Source: an uncultured Clostridia bacterium
GTDB lineage: Bacteria; Bacillota; Clostridia; TANB77; CAG-508
Assembly (NCBI GenBank): GCA_948664205.1
Contig: CAPNDH010000024.1
Span: 1-19,968, forward strand
Length of the DNA stretch: 19,968 nt
Reading direction: 5' to 3'
Under the pieces are notes generated by a model that was not told the origin of the DNA, ran no database searches, and was given only the letters and a program-made list of their open reading frames with translations. Shown here one piece after another: positions 1 to 6,794 of the stretch; the first letter of the stretch is position 1; each line of letters starts with the position of its first letter. A program made the translations under genes and the position numbers.

Positions 1-100
1 TATATTTATTTTGTTTTGACTACTTACCCACTCGATTTAGCGAAGAGCCATAATTATATTGTAAACTTATATAAAAAAATCAAAGAAGGAGAGATTAACT

Positions 101-400
101 ATGCAATTTTATGCAGAAATACGGGTAGTCAATGAAAAAACTGGTAAAGCTTTAATTTCTACTCATCATTGTTACTTGTCTGAAAGCGAGATGAATGAAA
201 TTATAAAGAAAATCCAGTATATTTTTGACACTGACTATGATGTTCCAAGTTCAAATGAGACATACTGTGTTAGTGCAACAATAACTCAATATGGAGATGT
301 AAAAGAAATATTTTCAAAAAAGTTGAGTAATCGCTCTGCTACAGAGAAAGACATTTGGTTAAAAAGACATGCTCAAGTACTTGATGGGCCGGTTTCTTAG
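101..400 (+). CDS. Hypothetical protein, 99 aa
   Basis: I do not recognise this protein. It is 99 residues, soluble, with no signal peptide or membrane segment. It has a predicted beta-rich start (QFYAEIRVV), a likely helix around residues 27-42 (SESEMNEIIKKIQYIF), and a charged C-terminal third. The start is well supported: AAGGAGAG lies about 9 bases upstream of the ATG. Only 14 bases separate its stop from the next start, and that gap contains another good ribosome site, so it is probably co-transcribed with the Nudix-like fragment and the alpha/beta hydrolase. I see no convincing promoter in the 100 bases upstream, which hold no gene; transcription may start outside the window. Real gene: likely. 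Function: unknown. Confidence 0.7.
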   Translation: MQFYAEIRVVNEKTGKALISTHHCYLSESEMNEIIKKIQYIFDTDYDVPSSNETYCVSATITQYGDVKEIFSKKLSNRSATEKDIWLKRHAQVLDGPVS

Positions 401-414
401 AAAGGAGAAGTGCA

Positions 415-645
415 ATGGAATATATTGATGTTCTCGATGAAAATGGTGTAAAAACTGGAGAAATTTTAAATCGTAAAGAAATTCACCAACGTGGATTAGC
501 ATTGAATAAGAAAATATTTTTATGTTCTGCTACTAAAGATGAATTTAGCATTGAAAATACTGTAAACTTTTATCAATTACCTAATATTGTTAGATTAGTT
601 GGAACATCTAACGAAAATATAAATCAAATAATTAAGGGGGTATAG
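415..645 (+). CDS. Nudix-hydrolase-like N-terminal fragment with unrelated tail, 76 aa
   Basis: The first 28 or so residues (YIDVLDENGVKTGEILNRKE, then IHQRGL) match the usual opening of IPP-isomerase-like Nudix hydrolases, where HRAVHVWI would normally follow. Here the sequence switches to ALNKKIFLCSATKDEF and ends after 76 residues. The Nudix box (GX5EX7REUXEEXGU) is absent, so it cannot act as a Nudix enzyme. The tail is not one I recognise. A good ribosome site (AAAGGAG) precedes the ATG and the stop is two bases from the next start, so it still looks translated within the operon. Likely the product of an internal deletion that joined the start of a Nudix gene to the end of another gene. 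A genuinely distinct small protein is possible but less likely. Confidence 0.55.
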   Translation: MEYIDVLDENGVKTGEILNRKEIHQRGLALNKKIFLCSATKDEFSIENTVNFYQLPNIVRLVGTSNENINQIIKGV

Positions 646-647
646 TA

Positions 648-1508
648 TTGAATCATATAGAATTTATTAACAATGCATACACTAAAGATAATTTGTGTCT
701 TCCTATGATACATTTTAACAGTGATGAGAAGGATATTTGTGTAATATTTATACATGGAATGTGTCAAACGATTATTGATAATTATTTTGTTACCGTATGG
801 GGAAATATTTTAGTGGAAAATAATATTGGTTTTCTTTATGAACATAATAGAGGACATTCCATAGAAAACGATATATTAATGAAAGATGGTTCATATGCAA
901 GATATGGTTGTATGTATGAAATTTTTGAAGATTGTATTTTAGATATTGATTTAGCTATTGATAAAGCTGAAAAATTAGGTTATAAAAGATTTATTTTGAT
1001 GGGACATAGTTATGGTTGTAACAAATTGATTTACTATTATTATAAAAAACATCCCAACATTTTAGGTTTAGTTCTTGCAAGTGCTCCAGATATGGTTGGA
1101 CTTCAATTATATCGCCAAAAAGATTACAAAGAACTCATCAAAGAGGCAAAGGTAAATATTGATAATGGTGATGAAACTAAGATTCTTAGTAACTTAGTTG
1201 AAGATTATATGTATATGAGTTCTAGAACTTACTATAATTGGTTTAATGAAAAATCTAATTTGGACAATTTACCTGTTATGGGTAATTCAGAAAATTGGTA
1301 TCAATTTGAATCAATTAATGTTCCAATATTAACTTTTTCAGGTTCAAACGAAACCGATAATTATTTGCATTTGGATCTATTAAAAGATAAAGCGAAAAGT
1401 TGTAATGACTTTGAATATAAAATTATAAATAATACAAATCATTTTTATACTAATAAAGAGAATGAAATTGGAGATATTATTTTAGATTGGATAAAAAATA
1501 GATTTTAA
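648..1508 (+). CDS. Alpha/beta hydrolase family protein, 286 aa
   Basis: A cytoplasmic alpha/beta-hydrolase-fold enzyme, substrate unknown (esterase, lipase or peptidase type). Visible motifs: the oxyanion-region HGM at residues 36-38 after a hydrophobic strand (CVIFI); the nucleophile elbow GHSYG at 119-123 with Ser121 as catalytic serine; an acidic candidate near 235-237 (SNETD); and the likely catalytic His265 in NNTNHFY, in the right order and spacing. Length is normal for a single-domain family member. There is no signal peptide. It starts with TTG at 648, supported by AAGGGGG about 7 bases upstream; no ATG fits better. It is the last gene of the forward cluster and is followed directly by a terminator. 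The fold assignment is firm; the reaction is not known. Confidence 0.85.
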   Translation: MNHIEFINNAYTKDNLCLPMIHFNSDEKDICVIFIHGMCQTIIDNYFVTVWGNILVENNIGFLYEHNRGHSIENDILMKDGSYARYGCMYEIFEDCILDIDLAIDKAEKLGYKRFILMGHSYGCNKLIYYYYKKHPNILGLVLASAPDMVGLQLYRQKDYKELIKEAKVNIDNGDETKILSNLVEDYMYMSSRTYYNWFNEKSNLDNLPVMGNSENWYQFESINVPILTFSGSNETDNYLHLDLLKDKAKSCNDFEYKIINNTNHFYTNKENEIGDIILDWIKNRF

Positions 1509-1516
1509 TAAAATTT

Positions 1517-1561
1517 AAAGACAATGCTCAAATTTATTTTATACAAAGCATTGTCTTTTTA
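1517..1561 (+). terminator. Intrinsic terminator after the alpha/beta hydrolase gene
   Basis: A perfect 12-bp stem (AAAGACAATGCT at 1517-1528 with AGCATTGTCTTT at 1547-1558) and an 18-base loop, followed by T residues on the plus strand. It lies 8 bases after the stop codon. The same hairpin sits just beyond the end of the convergent ORF6N gene and could also stop transcription from that side. Confidence 0.85.
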
Positions 1562-1566
1562 TGTAT

Positions 1567-2508
1567 TTATAAATTAATAATCTTTTTTATAATTTCTACA
1601 TCTTCAATTTTATTAATTCCAAAGCATTTCTTTCCTAAATCTTTTATTGATGCTCCTAGATGATACATTTCTTTGCCGTCTATTATAATAAACCTATCAT
1701 GAAATTTATTTGTTTTAGCAACTTTAAGAATAGGATATTCTTTATTAAATTTTTTAATGTCTAAATTTTCAATATTACTTTTGTCTGATGTTAGAATAAC
1801 TACTTCCACATTGTTTTTCTTTTTAGCTAACATTTTCAAAACACTATCATCAATATAATTATCTATAATCAAAATTTTATTATTTGCCTTTTTTATAATA
1901 TCAACAATGATACTATATGCATCATATATCTGACCATCAAAAAATATTCTCTGTTTAATATTTTCTTCTAGTTGAAGCTGGTTAAATACTTCATCAAATT
2001 TTTTATTATGCTCTTGTAATTGATATTCGACATTTGTTAATCTTTCGAATACTTGTCCGTTAATCATTAAAAACTTTCTCATTTCAACAAAGGCATTCAT
2101 AATATTTATACTTACTTGAATAGCTATATCATTTTTCAACAAACCTGATAACATAGCTATTCCTTGTTCTGTAAATACATAAGGTACATATTTCTTTCCT
2201 CTATGCTTACTGTTTTCACTTTTTGAACTGGTCGCAATTTGCGACCAGTTATTTTCCTGATCTAAATTTAAAATTGTAGTTTGCCTTTTTAAGTTTTTGA
2301 CTTCTTCTTCGCTTAATTGAAAACAGAAATTTTCTGGAAACCTTTTTTTATTTCTACTTACAGTTTCATTTATTCTTTTTGTTTGGTAATTATATAGTCT
2401 TGCCACATCACTATCTAGCATAACCTGTTTACCTCTTATTGTGTATATTAAACTCTTTATATCTTCGATACCCAATTCATTTTGAATTGCTAATTCATTT
2501 TCTTCCAT
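1567..2508 (-). CDS. ORF6N-domain DNA-binding protein with phospholipase-D-like C-terminal region, 313 aa
   Basis: The N-terminal part (about residues 14-145) is an ORF6N (KilA-N related) domain, typical of phage and mobile-element proteins: RGKQVMLDSDVARLY, TKRINETVSRNKKRFPENF, and YVPYVFTEQGIAML are the recognisable stretches. A helical linker (about 155-185) is followed by a C-terminal region with FHDRFIIIDGKEMYHLGASI near residue 269. This resembles the phospholipase-D HxK(x)4D motif, but with HDR in place of HxK, so phosphodiesterase activity is doubtful. I chose the ATG at 2508 because AAAAGGATG lies just upstream; a longer reading to 2565 would overlap the gene before it and lacks a ribosome site. 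Probably an accessory DNA-binding or antirepressor-like protein. A 25-base palindrome sits inside the coding region at 2226-2250. Confidence 0.85.
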   Translation of the reverse strand: MEENELAIQNELGIEDIKSLIYTIRGKQVMLDSDVARLYNYQTKRINETVSRNKKRFPENFCFQLSEEEVKNLKRQTTILNLDQENNWSQIATSSKSENSKHRGKKYVPYVFTEQGIAMLSGLLKNDIAIQVSINIMNAFVEMRKFLMINGQVFERLTNVEYQLQEHNKKFDEVFNQLQLEENIKQRIFFDGQIYDAYSIIVDIIKKANNKILIIDNYIDDSVLKMLAKKKNNVEVVILTSDKSNIENLDIKKFNKEYPILKVAKTNKFHDRFIIIDGKEMYHLGASIKDLGKKCFGINKIEDVEIIKKIINL

Positions 2509-2539
2509 AGTTTCACATCCTTTTCTTACTCTATACATT

Positions 2540-2887
2540 CTAAAACATTTGTTCTTTGTTGTCAAGACTTTTGCAATTTTTAATTCTAAAATTTATAATA
2601 TTGAAAAGATATAAAGCAACTTTATTTTGCTGTGTTGAATCCATTTCCATAATTTTGCTTGATACAAAAATTGTATAAGGATAATTTGCAAAGTTGACAG
2701 TAGTTGTTCTGTATTCTATATTAATTTCTTTTAGCAAATTATCAAATTGTTTATACATTTCTTTTTTATCATATTCTAAATTAGTATGACTATAATTATC
2801 ACACATACATATTGCTAATCTTAATTTATTTTCTAAATCCATATCTTTTATCATATCTATTACATAATTTAATTTTTCATCATTCAT
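2540..2887 (-). CDS. Hypothetical protein, 115 aa
   Basis: Not recognised. A small soluble protein that is helical in its first half (NYVIDMIKDMDLENKLRLAI), followed by a possible beta segment (EYRTTTVNFANYPYTIFVSS) and a helical end. There are no metal-binding clusters or membrane segments. The ATG at 2887 has AAAGGAA about 9 bases upstream. The stop lies 31 bases before the chosen start of the ORF6N gene, so the two are likely co-transcribed. The location between the ORF6N gene and a recombinase suggests accessory, mobile-element cargo. Confidence 0.65.
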   Translation of the reverse strand: MNDEKLNYVIDMIKDMDLENKLRLAICMCDNYSHTNLEYDKKEMYKQFDNLLKEINIEYRTTTVNFANYPYTIFVSSKIMEMDSTQQNKVALYLFNIINFRIKNCKSLDNKEQMF

Positions 2888-2939
2888 AATTTTCTATTCC
2901 TTTCAATTTAAAATTTTTATTAGTTTTTGGGGCATGGGG

Positions 2940-3050
2940 TGCAAATCCCATATTGAAATTTGTGCGGGAGTACAAATTCATTGCTTGCTGGGACACAAAT
3001 TTCGCATTTGGCGTATAGACAAATGCAGTGCTTGCTAGGACACGAATTTT
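2940..3050. repeat. GC-richer degenerate repeat and hairpin patch downstream of the recombinase gene
   Basis: A 21-base unit (TGCTTGCTGGGACACAAATT, plus T) at 2982-3002 recurs at 3029-3049 with two mismatches, a spacing of 47 bases. Between the copies is a perfect 7-bp hairpin (GCATTTG at 3004-3010 and CAAATGC at 3020-3026), and to the left an AATTTGT/ACAAATT hairpin around 2957-2979. The patch is clearly richer in G and C than its surroundings and has no ORF. It could be a folded RNA end, a decayed repetitive element, or a recombination site remnant; I cannot tell which. Confidence 0.55.
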
Positions 3051-3122
3051 TAAATTCTAAAAAATCGCATTTTTTCTTGTGTTGATTTTTACTTTATTTT
3101 TTGTGAAATTTTTAAAATAAAT

Positions 3123-4907
3123 TTATGCAATTTCTGATGGAATTCTTGGTATTAATGTTAAGTAATCTACTATATTTTCGTTTTCAATATAGGGGCAATT
3201 TATAATTCCATTATCATAAAAATTTTGTTTTAATAACTCATTATATATAGCTAAAGTAGCATTATCATACTCATTATTCGCAATTTTATTATTAGAAAAC
3301 ACAAAATAATCTTCTTGTAATTTTTCTAATTCTTGTTTGGTAATTGCTTCTTTATAAATAAATCCAACATTATTGTTTTGTAGTATTTCGTATAAATATT
3401 CAATGTAATCTTTGCTACTTTTTGAGATAAATTCTTCTGTAAATTTAATATTTGTTATTTCAATATTATAGTTTTTATCTCTCTTAATTTCGATTGTATC
3501 TATTAATCTTTTAATCAATTCTTTTTTAGATTTCCTATTTAAGCTATCAAAAATAAATGCAAAACCTAATCTGTTTTGAAAGACAACTTCATCACTTCCA
3601 ATTTCGCAATCTAACTTTTTCAATAGTTCTATTGTATATTCTCTATAATCATTGTTAGGATCAATTTGCTGTTTTTTCTTATTTAAGTTTTCGATTTCTT
3701 TTTTGATTGCATCATTTTTATTATTAATAGTTTCAACATTTAAGGTAGAACTTAAATATAAATCTACTAATTTTTTCTCTTGCATTTTTAGTTTTTCAAT
3801 AGATTTCTCTATGTCTTTAATATCTTTTGTTTTGGTAGAATTGCATACTATAATTTCATTATCCATATCATATATATATCTTGTTAATTCATTCAAAATT
3901 CGTGTTAAATTTTCTTCTATTTTATCTGAACTATAATGTATGCCTTTTGATTTACAATTAGGATTTTTGCAAGTTAAATGATAATATACTTTTTCTTTTG
4001 GTGTTCCACTATATTTAAAAGAGTTTGTAGAAGATAGTATTTTATCACAAGTAGGACATCTTACGATGCCAGTAAATAAGTGAATATGCTCTCCATAATT
4101 TGAGTGTTTATTTCTTTCCAAAACTTTTCTTGTGATATTCCATGTTCCCATATCTATAATTGGCTCACAGTAATTTTCAACTCTTAATATATCTTGTGGC
4201 TTTCTGCAATACTTACCATATTCAAATATACCAATATAAATAGAATTGGTAAGTATTTTATAAACTCTATCATTTGTCCATTTTCCTACTTTTAGATAAG
4301 CATTACTATCTTTCATATTCATTGCAATACTTCTAGTCGATTTACCTTGCTTACATAGCTCAAATATTTCTTTAATAACTTGTGCTTCAATAGGTTCTAT
4401 TTCTAAATGTCCAGTTTCACTATTTCTAATATAGCCATAGGGGGCTTTACTAGGGTGGATATGCTCTAAAGCCATTTCTTCCATAGCTCTTTTTGTTCTT
4501 GCTCCAATTTCTTTTCTTTCTCTTTGCCCAAATACTAAGTTCATTCCAAATATCATTTCACCATTTGCAGTGGATACATCATAAGGTTCTAAAATAAGTT
4601 CTATTTTGACATCATGTTCTTCACAATAGTTAAGTAACCAAAAGCCATCATAGTTATTTCTAGTTAGTCTATCTACTTTAATAGCAATTATTACTTCAAT
4701 TTTATGCGATTTTATATCTTTTAAAAGTCTTTGCATTTCTGGTCGCATTAAGTCTTTTCCAGAATGTCCTGCATCATTATATACATCTACAATATCGTAA
4801 CTGTTTTTCTCACAATATTCTTTTATCATTCGTAACTGTGAATCAATAGAATAACCATTATCTCTTTGCTCATCTGTTGATACTCTTACATAAACTCCAC
4901 ATCTCAT
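3123..4907 (-). CDS. Large serine recombinase (site-specific integrase), 594 aa
   Basis: A large serine recombinase that would cut and rejoin DNA at attachment sites. Order of parts: N-terminal resolvase catalytic domain with VYVRVSTDEQ (nucleophile Ser10), GYSIDSQ near 19-24, and the conserved VDRLTR around 78-83; a recombinase domain around 155-270 (APYGYIRN onward); a zinc ribbon with Cys284/Cys287 (CPTC) and Cys313/Cys318; and a lysine-rich coiled coil after about residue 340. The length is full for this group. The start at 4907 is supported by AGGAGG about 9 bases upstream; the reading frame continues 37 codons further upstream but those codons have no matching motif or ribosome site. 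It marks an integrated element, although no pair of attachment sites is visible in the window. Terminal residues are intact, so it may be functional. Confidence 0.93.
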   Translation of the reverse strand: MRCGVYVRVSTDEQRDNGYSIDSQLRMIKEYCEKNSYDIVDVYNDAGHSGKDLMRPEMQRLLKDIKSHKIEVIIAIKVDRLTRNNYDGFWLLNYCEEHDVKIELILEPYDVSTANGEMIFGMNLVFGQRERKEIGARTKRAMEEMALEHIHPSKAPYGYIRNSETGHLEIEPIEAQVIKEIFELCKQGKSTRSIAMNMKDSNAYLKVGKWTNDRVYKILTNSIYIGIFEYGKYCRKPQDILRVENYCEPIIDMGTWNITRKVLERNKHSNYGEHIHLFTGIVRCPTCDKILSSTNSFKYSGTPKEKVYYHLTCKNPNCKSKGIHYSSDKIEENLTRILNELTRYIYDMDNEIIVCNSTKTKDIKDIEKSIEKLKMQEKKLVDLYLSSTLNVETINNKNDAIKKEIENLNKKKQQIDPNNDYREYTIELLKKLDCEIGSDEVVFQNRLGFAFIFDSLNRKSKKELIKRLIDTIEIKRDKNYNIEITNIKFTEEFISKSSKDYIEYLYEILQNNNVGFIYKEAITKQELEKLQEDYFVFSNNKIANNEYDNATLAIYNELLKQNFYDNGIINCPYIENENIVDYLTLIPRIPSEIA

Positions 4908-5078
4908 AAAAATATTACCTCCTACTTTACCTGTGAATTTTTTAAGGTTTTGTATTCCAAAATTGTAAAAAACTTTAAAGATTTCTACCCTTCTATATGT
5001 TTGCTCAGAAAAGTGCATTTTCGCCCCCCTAGTTTAGGAAAAAAATTTAAATTTTTTACAAATTTTCAAAATAAAAGG

Positions 5079-5363
5079 TTAAATTTTTAATTTTATAAGA
5101 ATTTGTTTTATTTCTTTAAGATTATACTTTTGCTTATGTTCTTTAATATAGAATGGCTTATTAGCTATTTCATTTACTTTATATTCGTAAATAGTAAGAG
5201 TAGTAGGATATGTGATTAAATATTCAGTTGGTTCAATGAATTGTAAATTAGTAGCCTTTAAATGCTTAATTTTACCATTTTTAACTGTGTACACATAGCT
5301 TTTAATAATTTCTAGTATTTCATCATTTGGCTTTAAATTTTGTATTACTTCAAACTCAAACAT
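5079..5363 (-). CDS. Hypothetical protein, 94 aa
   Basis: Not recognised. A 94-residue protein starting MFEFEVIQNLKPNDEIL, with a central YLITYPTTLTIYEYKVNEI stretch likely to form beta strands and a lysine-rich helical end. I chose the ATG at 5363 because GGAAAGGAGGG lies about 8 bases upstream; the frame is open a further 43 codons into the tRNA gene, which cannot be coding. It lies upstream of the recombinase gene on the same strand, with about 170 bases between them, and next to the tRNA boundary. That position suits a small element-borne regulator or excision factor, but nothing in the sequence proves this. Confidence 0.6.
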   Translation of the reverse strand: MFEFEVIQNLKPNDEILEIIKSYVYTVKNGKIKHLKATNLQFIEPTEYLITYPTTLTIYEYKVNEIANKPFYIKEHKQKYNLKEIKQILIKLKI

Positions 5364-5436
5364 AAAAAATGCCCTCCTTTCCAAAAGAGAACATTTTGAT
5401 ATTTTTATTAAGTTCAATTCATCTTTTTTTAAAATG

Positions 5437-5471
5437 AAAAAACTTACGAAACTCTTTATAGTTCGTAAGTT
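5437..5471 (-). terminator. Intrinsic terminator downstream of tRNA-Thr
   Basis: AACTTACGAA at 5441-5450 pairs perfectly with TTCGTAAGTT at 5462-5471 (10-bp stem, 11-base loop). On the minus strand the stem is followed by a run of T residues. It lies 9 bases past the tRNA 3' end. Confidence 0.85.
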
Positions 5472-5480
5472 GCTATAAAT

Positions 5481-5556
5481 TGGAGCTGACAACGGGAATC
5501 GAACCCGTGACCTCTACCTTACCAAGGTAGTGCTCTACCTACTGAGCTATGACAGC
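5481..5556 (-). tRNA. tRNA-Thr (anticodon GGU)
   Basis: A complete 76-base cloverleaf including an encoded CCA. The D stem is GCTC/GAGC, the anticodon stem is CTACC/GGTAG around the loop TTGGTAA (anticodon GGT), and the T arm is ACGGG-TTCGATT-CCCGT. The acceptor stem pairs at six of seven positions, with a T-T mismatch at position 5-68. It is followed by its own terminator. The discriminator base is T. Confidence 0.95.
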
Positions 5557-5597
5557 ATTTTTTATTTTAATTTATGTATCGTTTTAGTTTTCTACTG

Positions 5598-5694
5598 GCT
5601 GTCGCACGCTTCTTCGCTTCGCTACGCATCATGTATCTGTAACTCGCTATGCTCGAACAGCTACAAGATCTACCTACTTAAGCTATGACAGCAT
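5598..5694 (-). pseudogene. Decayed tRNA-Thr-like copy
   Basis: Positions 5670-5694 repeat the 5' end of the neighbouring tRNA-Thr: CTACCTACTTAAGCTATGACAGCAT here against CTACCTACTGAGCTATGACAGCAT at 5535-5558. Going along the minus strand, the copy begins GCTGTCATAGCT, loses D-stem pairing, has no anticodon arm like that of the true gene, and about 95 bases on ends in GACAGC (5598-5603), which could pair with the first six bases. The inside is unusually rich in G and C for this genome (CGCTTCTTCGCTTCGC and similar). It is not a working tRNA. It may be a decayed tandem copy or a tRNA-derived repeat. Confidence 0.55.
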
Positions 5695-5702
5695 ATTTTA
5701 TA

Positions 5703-5722
5703 GGTCGCCTATGGTGGCGACC
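5703..5722. repeat. GGTCGCC hairpin after sigH
   Basis: A perfect 7-bp inverted repeat, GGTCGCC and GGCGACC, around a 6-base loop, 8 bases beyond the sigH stop codon. It may serve as an end-of-transcript hairpin for sigH, though the following T-run is weak. Its arms resemble the GGTCGC/GCGACC palindrome inside rqcH (7587-7608), suggesting membership of the same repeat family. Confidence 0.6.
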
Positions 5723-5730
5723 CTATATAT

Positions 5731-6378
5731 TTATAATTCATTTACATTTAAGTTTGTTATTGCTTTTTTTCTTATTCTTTGTATTGCATTATCTATTGAT
5801 TTTACTGGTGTATCTAGCTTTTCTGCTATTTGAATATAGCTTTCACCTTTCATATATCTATTTAGTACTTGTTTTTCAAAGTCACTTAATGACTTATCTA
5901 TTGCTATTTCTACTGATTTATAATATTCTTGTTTTGTTATTGTATCTAATGGGTCTTCTATTTGATGTGCATTATATGTATCAAATAAAGTACTTTCTTC
6001 ATCATTTTCATATGCAGAAGCATTTAATGATAAATATGAATTTAGTGGCATATGTTTTTGCCTATTTGATGACTTTATTGCTGTTATTAATTGCCTTTCT
6101 ATACACATATTTGCAAATGTTTTAAATGAGTTTTGTTTGTCTGCACTATAACTTTTTACTGCCTTATATAGTCCTATTAAGCCTTCTTGCACTATATCTT
6201 CTTTTTCTGCACCTATTATAAAGTATTTGCTAACTTTCATATTAACAAGTTCTTTATACTTATTTATTAAGTATTCAAGCGCATTTTTATCCCCAGACTT
6301 AGCCATATCTACTAAGCCTTCGTCACTTATTTCTTTGTAGTTATTATTTAATGAATAAAACATATTGCTCTCTTTCAT
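5731..6378 (-). CDS. sigH: RNA polymerase sigma factor SigH (sigma-30 type), 215 aa
   Basis: A sigma-70 family factor of the SigH/sigma-30 type, which in sporulating Firmicutes directs early stationary-phase and sporulation genes. Region 2 is clear: ALEYLINKYKELV, then GAEKEDIVQEGLIGLYKAV (region 2.2, core binding), FKTFANMCIERQLITAIKSS (2.3-2.4) and RQKHMPLNSYLSL, the last very typical of SigH. Region 4 holds the helix-turn-helix YIQIAEKLDTPVKSIDNAIQ before RIRKKA. Length matches the family. The ATG at 6378 has AGGAGG about 10 bases upstream; Met6 is a second option without a ribosome site. The gene is alone on its strand with a consensus promoter. Presence of sigH does not by itself prove sporulation. 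Confidence 0.93.
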   Translation of the reverse strand: MKESNMFYSLNNNYKEISDEGLVDMAKSGDKNALEYLINKYKELVNMKVSKYFIIGAEKEDIVQEGLIGLYKAVKSYSADKQNSFKTFANMCIERQLITAIKSSNRQKHMPLNSYLSLNASAYENDEESTLFDTYNAHQIEDPLDTITKQEYYKSVEIAIDKSLSDFEKQVLNRYMKGESYIQIAEKLDTPVKSIDNAIQRIRKKAITNLNVNEL

Positions 6379-6413
6379 ATAAGTTTATTCCTCCTAAGAT
6401 GTTCATTTCTTGC

Positions 6414-6442
6414 ATTATATCCATCAAATCTTAGAATGTCAA
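6414..6442 (-). promoter_or_regulatory. Consensus sigma-A promoter for sigH
   Basis: On the minus strand TTGACA (6437-6442) and TATAAT (6414-6419) are separated by exactly 17 bases: a perfect housekeeping promoter about 35 bases ahead of the start codon. Confidence 0.85.
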
Positions 6443-6516
6443 GAGGTTTTGCAGTTTTTATTGGTATTTTTTAGATAAAATATATAAATTTAAAGTTTAA
6501 TGTAATTTATTTAAAT

Positions 6517-6665
6517 TGTAGGGGCTTAATCGGTTAGGAATACATAAAAGAATTCACCTAATTAAGCCCTAGATATTTTATCTAAATTTATAATATATTC
6601 GAAATTGTGATATGGGCGTAATTCGGTATTCCTATGTGGTATTCCTTACCAATTAAGCCCCTACA
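6517..6665. repeat. Tandem pair of large palindromes bounded by TGTAGGGGC
   Basis: Two imperfect palindromes (about 6519-6571 and 6612-6663) lie head to tail in the 416-base gap before rqcH. All four arms are versions of one motif, GGGCTTAATTGGTAAGGAAT. The outermost arms, 6517-6543 and 6637-6665, are inverted copies of each other with two mismatches, beginning TGTAGGGGCTTAAT and ending ATTAAGCCCCTACA. An additional inverted pair, TAGATAAAATAT (6472-6483) and ATATTTTATCTA (6573-6584), overlaps the block. No ORF is present. The layout is that of a REP/BIME-like or small non-autonomous element. Confidence 0.8.
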
Positions 6666-6724
6666 TCAAATTTTATCTTTTATTATAATTTGTAGTTTTA
6701 TAAAATGAAATATATTGATTTTAC

Positions 6725-6753
6725 TTGTTTTTGCTTAATTATTATTGTATATT
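6725..6753 (+). promoter_or_regulatory. Candidate promoter for rqcH
   Basis: TTGTTT (6725-6730) and TATATT (6748-6753) are 17 bases apart, and about 40 bases ahead of the rqcH ATG. In such AT-rich DNA this could arise by chance. It argues against a longer N-terminus starting at 6705. Confidence 0.4.
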
Positions 6754-6794
6754 ATTTATTAAGAATAAAAAGTAAATATAGATTGGAGTTTAAT

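Noticed and set aside
2982..3049. CRISPR array
   Set aside because: Only two imperfect 21-base copies exist, there is no third unit, and no cas genes are in the window.
5598..5694. Second functional tRNA gene
   Set aside because: Only the 5' end matches; the D arm is broken and there is no proper anticodon arm, T arm or CCA end.
5685..6125. 146-codon hydrophobic plus-strand ORF
   Set aside because: It lies antisense to sigH and is rich in Leu, Phe and Tyr, as expected from the complement of an AT-rich, Lys/Asn/Ile-rich gene. It has no ribosome site.
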